Below are positions 52,661-64,000 of a DNA stretch of 64,000 nt, piece by piece (the stretch's first letter is position 1; each line of letters begins with the position of its first letter). Below the pieces are notes generated by a model that saw nothing but the letters and a program-made list of their open reading frames with translations, did not search any database and had not been told where the DNA came from. Made by a program: the position numbers and the translations under genes. The stretch spans positions 86,823 through 150,822 of the forward strand of contig CAXKVF010000090.1 of NCBI GenBank assembly GCA_964057225.1, read 5' to 3'. This stretch comes from Auanema rhodensis (Eukaryota > Nematoda > Chromadorea > Rhabditida > Rhabditidae).

Positions 52661-55595
52661 TTCATGGTAACCATGACTTTGAAATTTACGTGAACTTTAA
52701 TTTATGCTAATTAAATGTACACGTGATGTGCACTTGGTATGTAACTCGCTTCACGTGAAAGATAAAGAGATGCGGTTTTCAAAATTAGATTCCCCATGTC
52801 CATATTAGTCTAAAAACAAATTTTTATTGATATTGGTGCATGGTAACCATGACTTTGAAATTTACGTGAACTTTAATTTATGCTAATTAAATGTACACGT
52901 GATGTGCACTTGGTATGTAACTCGCTTCACGTGAAAGATAAAGAAATGCGGTTTTCAAAATTAGATTCCTCATGTCCATATTAGTCTAAAAACAAATTTT
53001 TATTGATATTGGTTCATGGTAACCATGACTTTGAAATTTACGTGAACTTTAATTTATGCTAATTAAATGTACACGTGATGTGCACTTGGTATGTAACTCG
53101 CTTCACGTGAAAGATAAAGAAATGCGGTTTTCAAAATTAGATTCCCCGTGTCCATATTAGTCTAAAAACAAATTTTTATTGATATTGGTTCATGGTAACC
53201 ATGACTTTGAAATTTACGTGAACTTTAATTTATGCTAATTAAATGTACACGTGATGTGCACTTGGTATGTAACTCGCTTCACGTGAAAGATAAAGAGATG
53301 CGGTTTTCAAAATTAGATTCCCCATGTCCATATTAGTCTAAAAACAAATTTTTATTGATATTGGTGCATGGTAACCATGACTTTGAAATTTACGTGAACT
53401 TTAATTTATGCTAATTAAATGTACACGTGATGTGCACTTGGTATGTAACTCGCTTCACGTGAAAGATAAAGAGATGCGGTTTTCAAAATTAGATTCCCCA
53501 TGTCCATATTAGTCTAAAAACAAATTTTTATTGATATTGGTTCATGGTAACCATGACTTTGAAATTTACGTGAACTTTAATTTATGCTAATTAAATGTAC
53601 ACGTGATGTGCACTTGGTATGTAACTCGCTTCACGTGAAAGATAAAGAGATGCGGTTTTCAAAATTAGATTCCCCATGTCCATATTAGTCTAAAAACAAA
53701 TTTTTATTGATATTGCTTCATGGTAACCATGACTTTGAAATTTACGTGAACTTTAATTTATGCTAATTAAATGTACACGTGATGTGCACTTGGTATGTAA
53801 CTCGCTTCACGTGAAAGATAAAGAGATGCGGTTTTCAAAATTAGATTCCCCATGTCCATATTAGTCTAAAAACAAATTTTTATTGATATTGGTGCATGGT
53901 AACCATGACTTTGAAATTTACGTGAACTTTAATTTATGCTAATTAAATGTACACGTGATGTGCACTTGGTATGTAACTCGCTTCACGTGAAAGATAAAGA
54001 AATGCGGTTTTCAAAATTAGATTCCCCATGTCCATATTAGTCTAAAAACAAATTTTTATTGATATTGGTTCATGGTAACCATGACTTTGAAATTTACGTG
54101 AACTTTAATTTATGCTAATTAAATGTACACGTGATGTGCACTTGGTATGTAACTCGCTTCACGTGAAAGATAAAGAGATGCGGTTTTCAAAATTAGATTC
54201 CCCATGTCCATATTAGTCTAAAAACAGATTTTTATTGATATTGGTTCATGGTAACCATGACTTTGAAATTTACGTGAACTTTAATTTATGCTAATTAAAT
54301 GTACACGTGATGTGCACTTGGTATGTAACTCGCTTCACGTGAAAGATAAAGAGATGCGGTTTTCAAAATTAGATTCCCCTTGTCCATATTAGTCTAAAAA
54401 CAAATTTTTATTGATATTGGTTCATGGTAACCATGACTTTGAAATTTACGTGAACTTTAATTTATGCTAATTAAATGTACACGTGATGTGCACTTGGTAT
54501 GTAACTCGCTTCACGTGAAAGATAAAGAAATGCGGTTTTCAAAATTAGATTCCCCATGTCCATATTAGTCTAAAAACAAATTTTTATTGATATTGGTTCA
54601 TGGTAACCATGACTTTGAAATTTACGTGAACTTTAATTTATGCTAATTAAATGTACACGTGATGTGCACTTGGTATGTAACTCGCTTCACGTGAAAGATA
54701 AAGAGATGCGGTTTTCAAAATTAGATTCCCCATGTCCATATTAGTCTAAAAACAAATTTTTATTGATATTGGTTCATGGTAACCATGACTTTGAAATTTA
54801 CGTGAACTTTAATTTATGCTAATTAAATGTACACGTGATGTGCACTTGGTATGTAACTCGCTTCACGTGAAAGATAAAGAGATGCGGTTTTCAAAATTAG
54901 ATTCCCCATGTCCATATTAGTCTAAAAACAAATTTTTATTGATATTGGTTCATGGTAACCATGACTTTGAAATTTACGTGAACTTTAATTTATGCTAATT
55001 AAATGTACACGTGATGTGCACTTGGTATGTAACTCGCTTCACGTGAAAGATAAAGAGATGCGGTTTTCAAAATTAGATTCCCCATGTCCATATTAGTCTA
55101 AAAACAAATTTTTATTGATATTGGTGCATGGTAACCATGACTTTGAAATTTACGTGAACTTTAATTTATGCTAATTAAATGTACACGTGATGTGCACTTG
55201 GTATGTAACTCGCTTCACGTGAAAGATAAAGAAATGCGGTTTTCAAAATTAGATTCCTCATGTCCATATTAGTCTAAAAACAAATTTTTATTGATATTGG
55301 TTCATGGTAACCATGACTTTGAAATTTACGTGAACTTTAATTTATGCTAATTAAATGTACACGTGATGTGCACTTGGTATGTAACTCGCTTCACGTGAAA
55401 GATAAAGAGATGCGGTTTTCAAAATTAGATTCCCCATGTCCATATTAGTCTAAAAACAAATTTTTATTGATATTGGTTCATGGTAACCATGACTTTGAAA
55501 TTTACGTGAACTTTAATTTATGCTAATTAAATGTACACGTGATGTGCACTTGGTATGTAACTCGCTTCACGTGAAAGATAAAGAGATGCGGTTTT
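52661..55595 (+). repeat. Duplicated block, copy 2 (39-monomer offset)
   Basis: This partner of 45798-48732 has the same length and marker order: CCTCATG ending monomer 301, CCCCGTG ending 302, ACAGATT at 54227, CCCCTTG ending 309, CCTCATG ending 314. Upstream, monomers 297-300 are plain class 1 copies ending in class 3. No private change noticed inside. Confidence 0.85.
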
Positions 55596-57374
55596 CAAAA
55601 TTAGATTCCCCATGTCCATATTAGTCTAAAAACAAATTTTTATTGATATTGGTTCATGGTAACCATGACTTTGAAATTTACGTGAACTTTAATTTATGCT
55701 AATTAAATGTACACGTGATGTGCACTTGGTATGTAACTCGCTTCACGTGAAAGATAAAGAGAAGCGGTTCTCAAAATTAGATTCCCCTTGTCCATATTAG
55801 TCTAAAAACAAATTTTTATTGATATTGGTTCATGGTAACCATGACTTTGAAATTTACGTGAACTTTAATTTATGCTAATTAAATGTACACGTGATGTGCA
55901 CTTGGTATGTAACTCGCTTCACGTGAAAGATAAAGAAATGCGGTTTTCAAAATTAGATTCCCCATGTCCATATTAGTCTAAAAACAAATTTTTATTGATA
56001 TTGGTTCATGGTAACCATGACTTTGAAATTTACGTGAACTTTAATTTATGCTAATTAAATGTACACGTGATGTGCACTTGGTATGTAACTCGCTTCACGT
56101 GAAAGATAAAGAGATGCGGTTTTCAAAATTAGATTCCCCATGTCCATATTAGTCTAAAAACAAATTTTTATTGATATTGGTTCATGGTAACCATGACTTT
56201 GAAATTTACGTTAACTTTAATTTATGCTAATTAAATGTACACGTGATGTGCACTTGGTATGTAACTCGCTTCACGTGAAAGATAAAGAGATGCGGTTTTC
56301 AAAATTAGATTCCCCATGTCCATATTAGTCTAAAAACAAATTTTTATTGATATTGGTGCATGGTAACCATGACTTTGAAATTTACGTGAACTTTAATTTA
56401 TGCTAATTAAATGTACACGTGATGTGCACTTGGTATGTAACTCGCTTCACGTGAAAGATAAAGAAATGCGGTTTTCAAAATTAGATTCCTCATGTCCATA
56501 TTAGTCTAAAAACAAATTTTTATTGATATTGGTTCATGGTAACCATGACTTTGAAATTTACGTGAACTTTAATTTATGCTAATTAAATGTACACGTGATG
56601 TGCACTTGGTATGTAACTCGCTTCACGTGAAAGATAAAGAGATGCGGTTTTCAAAATTAGATTCCCCATGTCCATATTAGTCTAAAAACAAATTTTTATT
56701 GATATTGGTTCATGGTAACCATGACTTTGAAATTTACGTGAACTTTAATTTATGCTAATTAAATGTACACGTGATGTGCACTTGGTATGTAACTCGCTTC
56801 ACGTGAAAGATAAAGAGATGCGGTTTTTAAAATTAGATTCCCCATGTCCATATTAGTCTAAAAACAAATTTTTATTGATATTGGTTCATGGTAACCATGA
56901 CTTTGAAATTTACGTGAACTTTAATTTATGCTAATTAAATGTACACGTGATGTGCACTTGGTATGTAACTCGCTTCACGTGAAAGATAAAGAGATGCGGT
57001 TTTCAAAATTAGATTCCCCATGTCCATATTAGTCTAAAAACAAATTTTAATTGATATTGGTGCATGGTAACCATGACTTTGAAATTTACGTGAACTTTAA
57101 TTTATGCTAATTAAATGTACACGTGATGTGCACTTGGTATGTAACTCGCTTCACGTGAAAGATAAAGAAATGCGGTTTTCAAAATTAGATTCCCCATGTC
57201 CATATTAGTCTAAAAACAAATTTTTATTGATATTGGTTCATGGTAACCATGACTTTGAAATTTACGTGAACTTTAATTTATGCTAATTAAATGTACACGT
57301 GATGTGCACTTGGTATGTAACTCGCTTCACGTGAAAGATAAAGAGATGCGGTTTTCAAAATTAGATTCCCCATG
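55410..57374 (+). repeat. Duplicated block with one-monomer gain/loss, copy 2
   Basis: Monomers 316-326 repeat 285-296 minus one unit: GAGAAGCGGTTCTC at 55763, ACGTTAACT in 320, CCTCATG in 321, GGTTTTTAAAA in 323. It adds a private A at 57049 (TTTTAATTG) in monomer 325, which is then shared with monomer 339, so that change arose before the next duplication. Confidence 0.82.
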
Positions 57375-58231
57375 TCCATATTAGTCTAAAAACAAATTTT
57401 TATTGATATTGGTTCATGGTAACCATGACTTTGAAATTTACGTGAACTTTAATTTATGCTAATTAAATGTACACGTGATGTGCACTTGGTATGTAACTCG
57501 CTTCACGTGAAAGATAAAGAAATGCGGTTTTCAAAATTAGATTCCCCATGTCCATATTAGTCTAAAAACAAATTTTTATTGATATTGGTTCATGGTAACC
57601 ATGACTTTGAAATTTACGTGAACTTTAATTTATGCTAATTAAATGTACACGTGATGTGCACTTGGTATGTAACTCGCTTCACGTGAAAGATAAAGAGATG
57701 CGGTTTTCAAAATTAGATTCCCCATGTCCATATTAGTCTAAAAACAAATTTTTATTGATATTGGTTCATGGTAACCATGACTTTGAAATTTACGTTAACT
57801 TTAATTTATGCTAATTAAATGTACACGTGATGTGCACTTGGTATGTAACTCGCTTCACGTGAAAGATAAAGAGATGCGGTTTTCAAAATTAGATTCCCCA
57901 TGTCCATATTAGTCTAAAAACAAATTTTTATTGATATTGGTGCATGGTAACCATGACTTTGAAATTTACGTGAACTTTAATTTATGCTAATTAAATGTAC
58001 ACGTGATGTGCACTTGGTATGTAACTCGCTTCACGTGAAAGATAAAGAAATGCGGTTTTCAAAATTAGATTCCTCATGTCCATATTAGTCTAAAAACAAA
58101 TTTTTATTGATATTGGTTCATGGTAACCATGACTTTGAAATTTACGTGAACTTTAATTTATGCTAATTAAATGTACACGTGATGTGCACTTGGTATGTAA
58201 CTCGCTTCACGTGAAAGATAAAGAGATGCGG

Positions 58232-58234
58232 TTT
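58232..58234 (+). other. One-base deletion in monomer 331
   Basis: GGTTTTC is GGTTTC: one T lost from a T4 run, so monomer 331 (58079-58253) is 175 bp. Confidence 0.9.
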
Positions 58235-59286
58235 CAAAATTAGATTCCCCATGTCCATATTAGTCTAAAAACAAATTTTTATTGATATTGGTTCATGGTA
58301 ACCATGACTTTGAAATTTACGTGAACTTTAATTTATGCTAATTAAATGTACACGTGATGTGCACTTGGTATGTAACTCGCTTCACGTGAAAGATAAAGAG
58401 ATGCGGTTTTTAAAATTAGATTCCCCATGTCCATATTAGTCTAAAAACAAATTTTTATTGATATTGGTTCATGGTAACCATGACTTTGAAATTTACGTGA
58501 ACTTTAATTTATGCTAATTAAATGTACACGTGATGTGCACTTGGTATGTAACTCGCTTCACGTGAAAGATAAAGAGATGCGGTTTTCAAAATTAGATTCC
58601 CCATGTCCATATTAGTCTAAAAACAAATTTTTATTGATATTGGTTCATGGTAACCATGACTTTGAAATTTACGTTAACTTTAATTTATGCTAATTAAATG
58701 TACACGTGATGTGCACTTGGTATGTAACTCGCTTCACGTGAAAGATAAAGAGATGCGGTTTTCAAAATTAGATTCCCCATGTCCATATTAGTCTAAAAAC
58801 AAATTTTTATTGATATTGGTGCATGGTAACCATGACTTTGAAATTTACGTGAACTTTAATTTATGCTAATTAAATGTACACGTGATGTGCACTTGGTATG
58901 TAACTCGCTTCACGTGAAAGATAAAGAAATGCGGTTTTCAAAATTAGATTCCTCATGTCCATATTAGTCTAAAAACAAATTTTTATTGATATTGGTTCAT
59001 GGTAACCATGACTTTGAAATTTACGTGAACTTTAATTTATGCTAATTAAATGTACACGTGATGTGCACTTGGTATGTAACTCGCTTCACGTGAAAGATAA
59101 AGAGATGCGGTTTTCAAAATTAGATTCCCCATGTCCATATTAGTCTAAAAACAAATTTTTATTGATATTGGTTCATGGTAACCATGACTTTGAAATTTAC
59201 GTGAACTTTAATTTATGCTAATTAAATGTACACGTGATGTGCACTTGGTATGTAACTCGCTTCACGTGAAAGATAAAGAGATGCGG

Positions 59287-59290
59287 TTTT
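59287..59290 (+). other. One-base deletion in monomer 337
   Basis: The sequence reads GGTTTTAAAATT. Sister copies 323 and 332 read GGTTTTTAAAATT (C to T change, T5 run), so this is best explained as loss of one T from T5 rather than loss of the C. Confidence 0.85.
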
Positions 59291-59484
59291 AAAATTAGAT
59301 TCCCCATGTCCATATTAGTCTAAAAACAAATTTTTATTGATATTGGTTCATGGTAACCATGACTTTGAAATTTACGTGAACTTTAATTTATGCTAATTAA
59401 ATGTACACGTGATGTGCACTTGGTATGTAACTCGCTTCACGTGAAAGATAAAGAGATGCGGTTTTCAAAATTAGATTCCCCATG

Positions 59485-61767
59485 TCCATATTAGTCTAAA
59501 AACAAATTTTAATTGATATTGGTGCATGGTAACCATGACTTTGAAATTTACGTGAACTTTAATTTATGCTAATTAAATGTACACGTGATGTGCACTTGGT
59601 ATGTAACTCGCTTCACGTGAAAGATAAAGAAATGCGGTTTTCAAAATTAGATTCCCCATGTCCATATTAGTCTAAAAACAAATTTTTATTGATATTGGTT
59701 CATGGTAACCATGACTTTGAAATTTACGTGAACTTTAATTTATGCTAATTAAATGTACACGTGATGTGCACTTGGTATGTAACTCGCTTCACGTGAAAGA
59801 TAAAGAGATGCGGTTTTCAAAATTAGATTCCCCATGTCCATATTAGTCTAAAAACAAATTTTTATTGATATTGGTTCATGGTAACCATGACTTTGAAATT
59901 TACGTGAACTTTAATTTATGCTAATTAAATGTACACGTGATGTGCACTTGGTATGTAACTCGCTTCACGTGAAAGATAAAGAGATGCGGTTTTCAAAATT
60001 AGATTCCCCATGTCCATATTAGTCTAAAAACAAATTTTTATTGATATTGGTTCATGGTAACCATGACTTTGAAATTTACGTGAACTTTAATTTATGCTAA
60101 TTAAATGTACACGTGATGTGCACTTGGTATGTAACTCGCTTCACGTGAAAGATAAAGAGATGCGGTTTTCAAAATTAGATTCCCCATGTCCATATTAGTC
60201 TAAAAACAAATTTTTATTGATATTGGTTCATGGTAACCATGACTTTGAAATTTACGTGAACTTTAATTTATGCTAATTAAATGTACACGTGATGTGCACT
60301 TGGTATGTAACTCGCTTCACGTGAAAGATAAAGAGATGCGGTTTTCAAAATTAGATTCCCCATGTCCATATTAGTCTAAAAACAAATTTTTATTGATATT
60401 GCTTCATGGTAACCATGACTTTGAAATTTACGTGAACTTTAATTTATGCTAATTAAATGTACACGTGATGTGCACTTGGTATGTAACTCGCTTCACGTGA
60501 AAGATAAAGAGATGCGGTTTTCAAAATTAGATTCCCCATGTCCATATTAGTCTAAAAACAAATTTTTATTGATATTGGTTCATGGTAACCATGACTTTGA
60601 AATTTACGTGAACTTTAATTTATGCTAATTAAATGTACACGTGATGTGCACTTGGTATGTAACTCGCTTCACGTGAAAGATAAAGAGATGCGGTTTTCAA
60701 AATTAGATTCCCCATGTCCATATTAGTCTAAAAACAGATTTTTATTGATATTGGTTCATGGTAACCATGACTTTGAAATTTACGTGAACTTTAATTTATG
60801 CTAATTAAATGTACACGTGATGTGCACTTGGTATGTAACTCGCTTCACGTGAAAGATAAAGAGATGCGGTTTTCAAAATTAGATTCCCCATGTCCATATT
60901 AGTCTAAAAACAAATTTTTATTGATATTGGTTCATGGTAACCATGACTTTGAAATTTACGTGAACTTTAATTTATGCTAATTAAATGTACACGTGATGTG
61001 CACTTGGTATGTAACTCGCTTCACGTGAAAGATAAAGAGATGCGGTTTTCAAAATTAGATTCCCCATGTCCATATTAGTCTAAAAACAAATTTTTATTGA
61101 TATTGGTTCATGGTAACCATGACTTTGAAATTTACGTGAACTTTAATTTATGCTAATTAAATGTACACGTGATGTGCACTTGGTATGTAACTCGCTTCAC
61201 GTGAAAGATAAAGAGATGCGGTTTTCAAAATTAGATTCCCCATGTCCATATTAGTCTAAAAACAAATTTTTATTGATATTGGTTCATGGTAACCATGACT
61301 TTGAAATTTACGTGAACTTTAATTTATGCTAATTAAATGTACACGTGATGTGCACTTGGTATGTAACTCGCTTCACGTGAAAGATAAAGAGATGCGGTTT
61401 TCAAATTAGATTCCCCATGTCCATATTAGTCTAAAAACAAATTTTTATTGATATTGGTTCATGGTAACCATGACTTTGAAATTTACGTGAACTTTAATTT
61501 ATGCTAATTAAATGTACACGTGATGTGCACTTGGTATGTAACTCGCTTCACGTGAGAGATAAAGAGATGCGGTTTTCAAAATTAGATTCCCCATGTCCAT
61601 ATTAGTCTGAAAACAAATTTTTATTGATATTGGTTTATGGTAACCATGACTTTGAAATTTACGTGAACTTTAATTTATGCTAATTAAATGTACACGTGAT
61701 GTGCACTTGGTATGTAACTCGCTTCACGTGAAAGATAAAGAAATGCGGTTTTCAAAATTAGATTCCC
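59485..61767 (+). repeat. Nearly pure class 1 segment
   Basis: Monomers 339-351 are class 1 except 339 (class 2, TTTTAATTG, GAAATG) and 344 (class 3). ACAGATT recurs at 60737 but without the CCCCTTG that accompanies it elsewhere. Monomers 350-351 carry private changes: GTGAGAG in 350, and GTCTGAAAA and GGTTTATGG in 351. No HOR period seen. Confidence 0.65.
61403..61405 (+). other. One-base deletion in monomer 349
   Basis: The run TCAAAATTAG is TCAAATTAG, one A lost from A4; monomer 349 (61245-61419) is 175 bp. Confidence 0.9.
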
Positions 61768-64000
61768 CATGTCCATATTAGTCTAAAAACAAATTTTTAT
61801 TGATATTGGTTCATGGTAACCATGACTTTGAAATTTACGTGAACTTTAATTTATGCTAATTAAATGTACACGTGATGTGCACTTGGTATGTAACTCGCTT
61901 CACGTGAAAGATAAAGAGATGCGGTTTTCAAAATTAGATTCCCCATGTCCATATTAGTCTAAAAACAAATTTTTATTGATATTGGTTCATGGTAACCATG
62001 ACTTTGAAATTTACGTGAACTTTAATTTATGCTAATTAAATGTACACGTGATGTGCACTTGGTATGTAACTCGCTTCACGTGAAAGATAAAGAGATGCGG
62101 TTTTAAAATTAGATTCCCCATGTCCATATTAGTCTAAAAACAAATTTTTATTGATATTGGTTCATGGTAACCATGACTTTGAAATTTACGTGAACTTTAA
62201 TTTATGCTAATTAAATGTACACGTGATGTGCACTTGGTATGTAACTCGCTTCACGTGAAAGATAAAGAGATGCGGTTTTCAAAATTAGATTCCCCATGTC
62301 CATATTAGTCTAAAAACAAATTTTTATTGATATTGGTGCATGGTAACCATGACTTTGAAATTTACGTGAACTTTAATTTATGCTAATTAAATGTACACGT
62401 GATGTGCACTTGGTATGTAACTCGCTTCACGTGAAAGATAAAGAAATGCGGTTTTCAAAATTAGATTCCCCATGTCCATATTAGTCTAAAAACAAATTTT
62501 TATTGATATTGGTTCATGGTAACCATGACTTTGAAATTTACGTGAACTTTAATTTATGCTAATTAAATGTACACGTGATGTGCACTTGGTATGTAACTCG
62601 CTTCACGTGAAAGATAAAGAGATGCGGTTTTCAAAATTAGATTCCCCATGTCCATATTAGTCTAAAAACAAATTTTTATTGATATTGGTTCATGGTAACC
62701 ATGACTTTGAAATTTACGTGAACTTTAATTTATGCTAATTAAATGTACACGTGATGTGCACTTGGTATGTAACTCGCTTCACGTGAAAGATAAAGAGATG
62801 CGGTTTTCAAAATTAGATTCCCCATGTCCATATTAGTCTAAAAACAAATTTTTATTCATATTGGTTCATAGTAACCATGACTTTGAAATTTACGTGAACT
62901 TTAATTTATGCTAATTAAATGTACACGTGATGTGCACTTGGTATGTAACTCGCTTCACGTGAAAGATAAAGAGATGCGGTTTTCAAAATTAGATTCCCCA
63001 TGTCCATATTAGTCTAAAAACAAATTTTTATTGATATTGCTTCATGGTAACCATGACTTTGAAATTTACGTGAACTTTAATTTATGCTAATTAAATGTAC
63101 ACGTGATGTGCACTTGGTATGTAACTCGCTTCACGTGAAAGATAAAGAGATGCGGTTTTCAAAATTAGATTCCCCATGTCCATATTAGTCTAAAAACAAA
63201 TTTTTATTGATATTGGTGCATGGTAACCATGACTTTGAAATTTACGTGAACTTTAATTTATGCTAATTAAATGTACACGTGATGTGCACTTGGTATGTAA
63301 CTCGCTTCACGTGAAAGATAAAGAAATGCGGTTTTCAAAATTAGATTCCCCATGTCCATATTAGTCTAAAAACAAATTTTTATTGATATTGGTTCATGGT
63401 AACCATGACTTTGAAATTTACGTGAACTTTAATTTATGCTAATTAAATGTACACGTGATGTGCACTTGGTATGTAACTCGCTTCACGTGAAAGATAAAGA
63501 GATGCGGTTTTCAAAATTAGATTCCCCATGTCCATATTAGTCTAAAAACAAATTTTTATTGATATTGGTTCATGGTAACCATGACTTTGAAATTTACGTG
63601 AACTTTAATTTATGCTAATTAAATGTACACGTGATGTGCACTTGGTATGTAACTCGCTTCACGTGAAAGATAAAGAGAAGCGGTTCTCAAAATTAGATTC
63701 CCCTTGTCCATATTAGTCTAAAAACAAATTTTTATTGATATTGGTTCATGGTAACCATGACTTTGAAATTTACGTGAACTTTAATTTATGCTAATTAAAT
63801 GTACACGTGATGTGCACTTGGTATGTAACTCGCTTCACGTGAAAGATAAAGAAATGCGGTTTTCAAAATTAGATTCCCCATGTCCATATTAGTCTAAAAA
63901 CAAATTTTTATTGATATTGGTTCATGGTAACCATGACTTTGAAATTTACGTGAACTTTAATTTATGCTAATTAAATGTACACGTGATGTGCACTTGGTAT
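61768..64000 (+). repeat. Duplicated block, copy 2 (76-monomer offset), runs off window
   Basis: Monomers 352-364 match 276-288: CATAGTAAC at 62870, class 3 (359), class 2 GAAATG (360), GAGAAGCGGTTCTC at 63679 with CCCCTTG, GAAATG in 363. Private change: TTATTCATATT in monomer 358. The block is one base shorter because of the deletion in monomer 353. The final monomer is cut at position 118 by the window end. Confidence 0.85.
62101..62104 (+). other. One-base deletion in monomer 353
   Basis: The sequence reads GGTTTTAAAATT. Its block partner, monomer 277, has the T5 form, so one T was lost from T5, the same event type as in monomer 337. Confidence 0.85.

Larger units (their letters stand above)
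57727..59484 (+). repeat. 5-monomer tandem higher-order repeat, 2 copies
   Basis: Monomers 329-333 and 334-338 share ACGTTAACT, then class 2 GAAATG with CCTCATG, then plain, T-rich and plain copies. Each copy is 879 bp because each has one single-base deletion, in different monomers (331 and 337). Monomers 333-340 also match 319-326 at an offset of 14, sharing the TTTTAATTG marker (57049 and 59511). This is the shortest clean HOR in the window. Confidence 0.8.
1..64000 (+). repeat. 176-bp satellite DNA array, 363.7 monomers, head-to-tail
   Basis: The same unit recurs every 176 bp with no interruption. Monomer k starts at 176(k-1)+1 for k up to 143; subtract 1 for k 144-297, 2 for 298-331, 3 for 332-337, 4 for 338-349, 5 for 350-353 and 6 for 354-364. 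Classes by positions 37-40: 1 = GGTT (about 214), 2 = GGTG (about 86), 3 = GCTT (about 63), counted by hand. Barcode in tens from monomer 1: 1111121311 1121311331 2131222112 2131111112 3121312221 1221311111 1211111111 1212222231 1111311311 3233332311 2112233333 1121323111 2132311333 3311213231 1211131312 1311221131 3121131121 2131121312 3111312122 2131121312 2213112131 1233231113 1212131231 2212212132 1111121121 3221321111 1211213211 1111211121 1132111111 2111211113 2112132111 1112111111 2111211112 1111211121 1113111111 1111211132 1111 (monomer 73 has A and monomer 92 an extra change here). Every frame is closed by stops. A centromeric or pericentromeric role is inferred from unit length, homogeneity and HOR structure only. 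Confidence 0.98.

Noticed and set aside
1-64000. CRISPR array
   Set aside because: There are no unique spacers between short repeats; the whole 176-bp unit is repeated and the variation is sporadic point changes.
1-64000. Prokaryotic or plasmid iteron/origin region
   Set aside because: An array this long and homogeneous with no gene for 64 kb is not known in bacterial replicons, and no replication gene is present.
1-64000. CENP-B box
   Set aside because: No match to the core TTCG....A..CGGG on either strand of the monomer; the only nearby elements are CTCGCTTC and GATGCGG, which do not fit.
1-64000. Identity with a named satellite such as Arabidopsis 180-bp, Brassica 176-bp or human alpha
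   Set aside because: The length is similar, but I could not recognise the sequence as any of them. A database search with the unit would decide; length alone is not evidence.
1-64000. Telomere repeats or rDNA spacer
   Set aside because: No short telomeric-type tandem and no rRNA gene sequence is present anywhere.

Overview
The whole window is one uninterrupted satellite DNA array. A 176-bp, AT-rich monomer (56 G+C of 176 in the consensus, about 32%) is repeated head-to-tail on one strand from base 1 to base 64000. That is 363 full monomers plus the first 118 bp of a 364th. Six one-base deletions account exactly for the six bases missing from perfect periodicity. There are no genes, RNA genes, transposon insertions, inversions, spacers or array edges, so the array continues beyond both ends.

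The window must come from a eukaryotic chromosome. Long, nearly identical arrays with a nucleosome-sized unit (about 150-180 bp) and higher-order organisation are typical of centromeric or pericentromeric satellites in plants and animals. I do not recognise the monomer and cannot name the species or prove centromere function.

Monomers are very alike, mostly 0-3 changes from consensus. Two diagnostic sites (monomer positions 38 and 40) define three classes, which with rarer linked variants give each stretch a barcode. Reading it region by region: 0.1-2.8 kb, a 7-monomer higher-order repeat (HOR). 3.1-6.0 and 7.0-9.9 kb, a 16-monomer block copied at an offset of 22 monomers. 12.0-16.2 kb, the most diverged patch, with many private changes. 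17-25 kb, an 8-monomer HOR overlapped by a second 22-monomer-offset duplication. 26-30 kb, a loose 7-monomer pattern. 31-40 kb, an 11-monomer tandem HOR flanked by blocks copied at 35- and 48-monomer offsets. 41-47 kb, a 16-monomer tandem HOR. 48-64 kb, recently reshuffled blocks (offsets 39, 31, 14, 5 and 76 monomers), including one pair that differs by a single monomer.

Within each monomer the most notable design is three same-direction ACGTGA motifs at 33- and 32-bp steps, close to three helical turns. Two lie in CACGTG palindromes, and several other short dyads surround them. CpG is not depleted (5 per monomer, about 1.1 times expectation). These are the best candidates for protein-binding or chromatin signals, but their function is inference.
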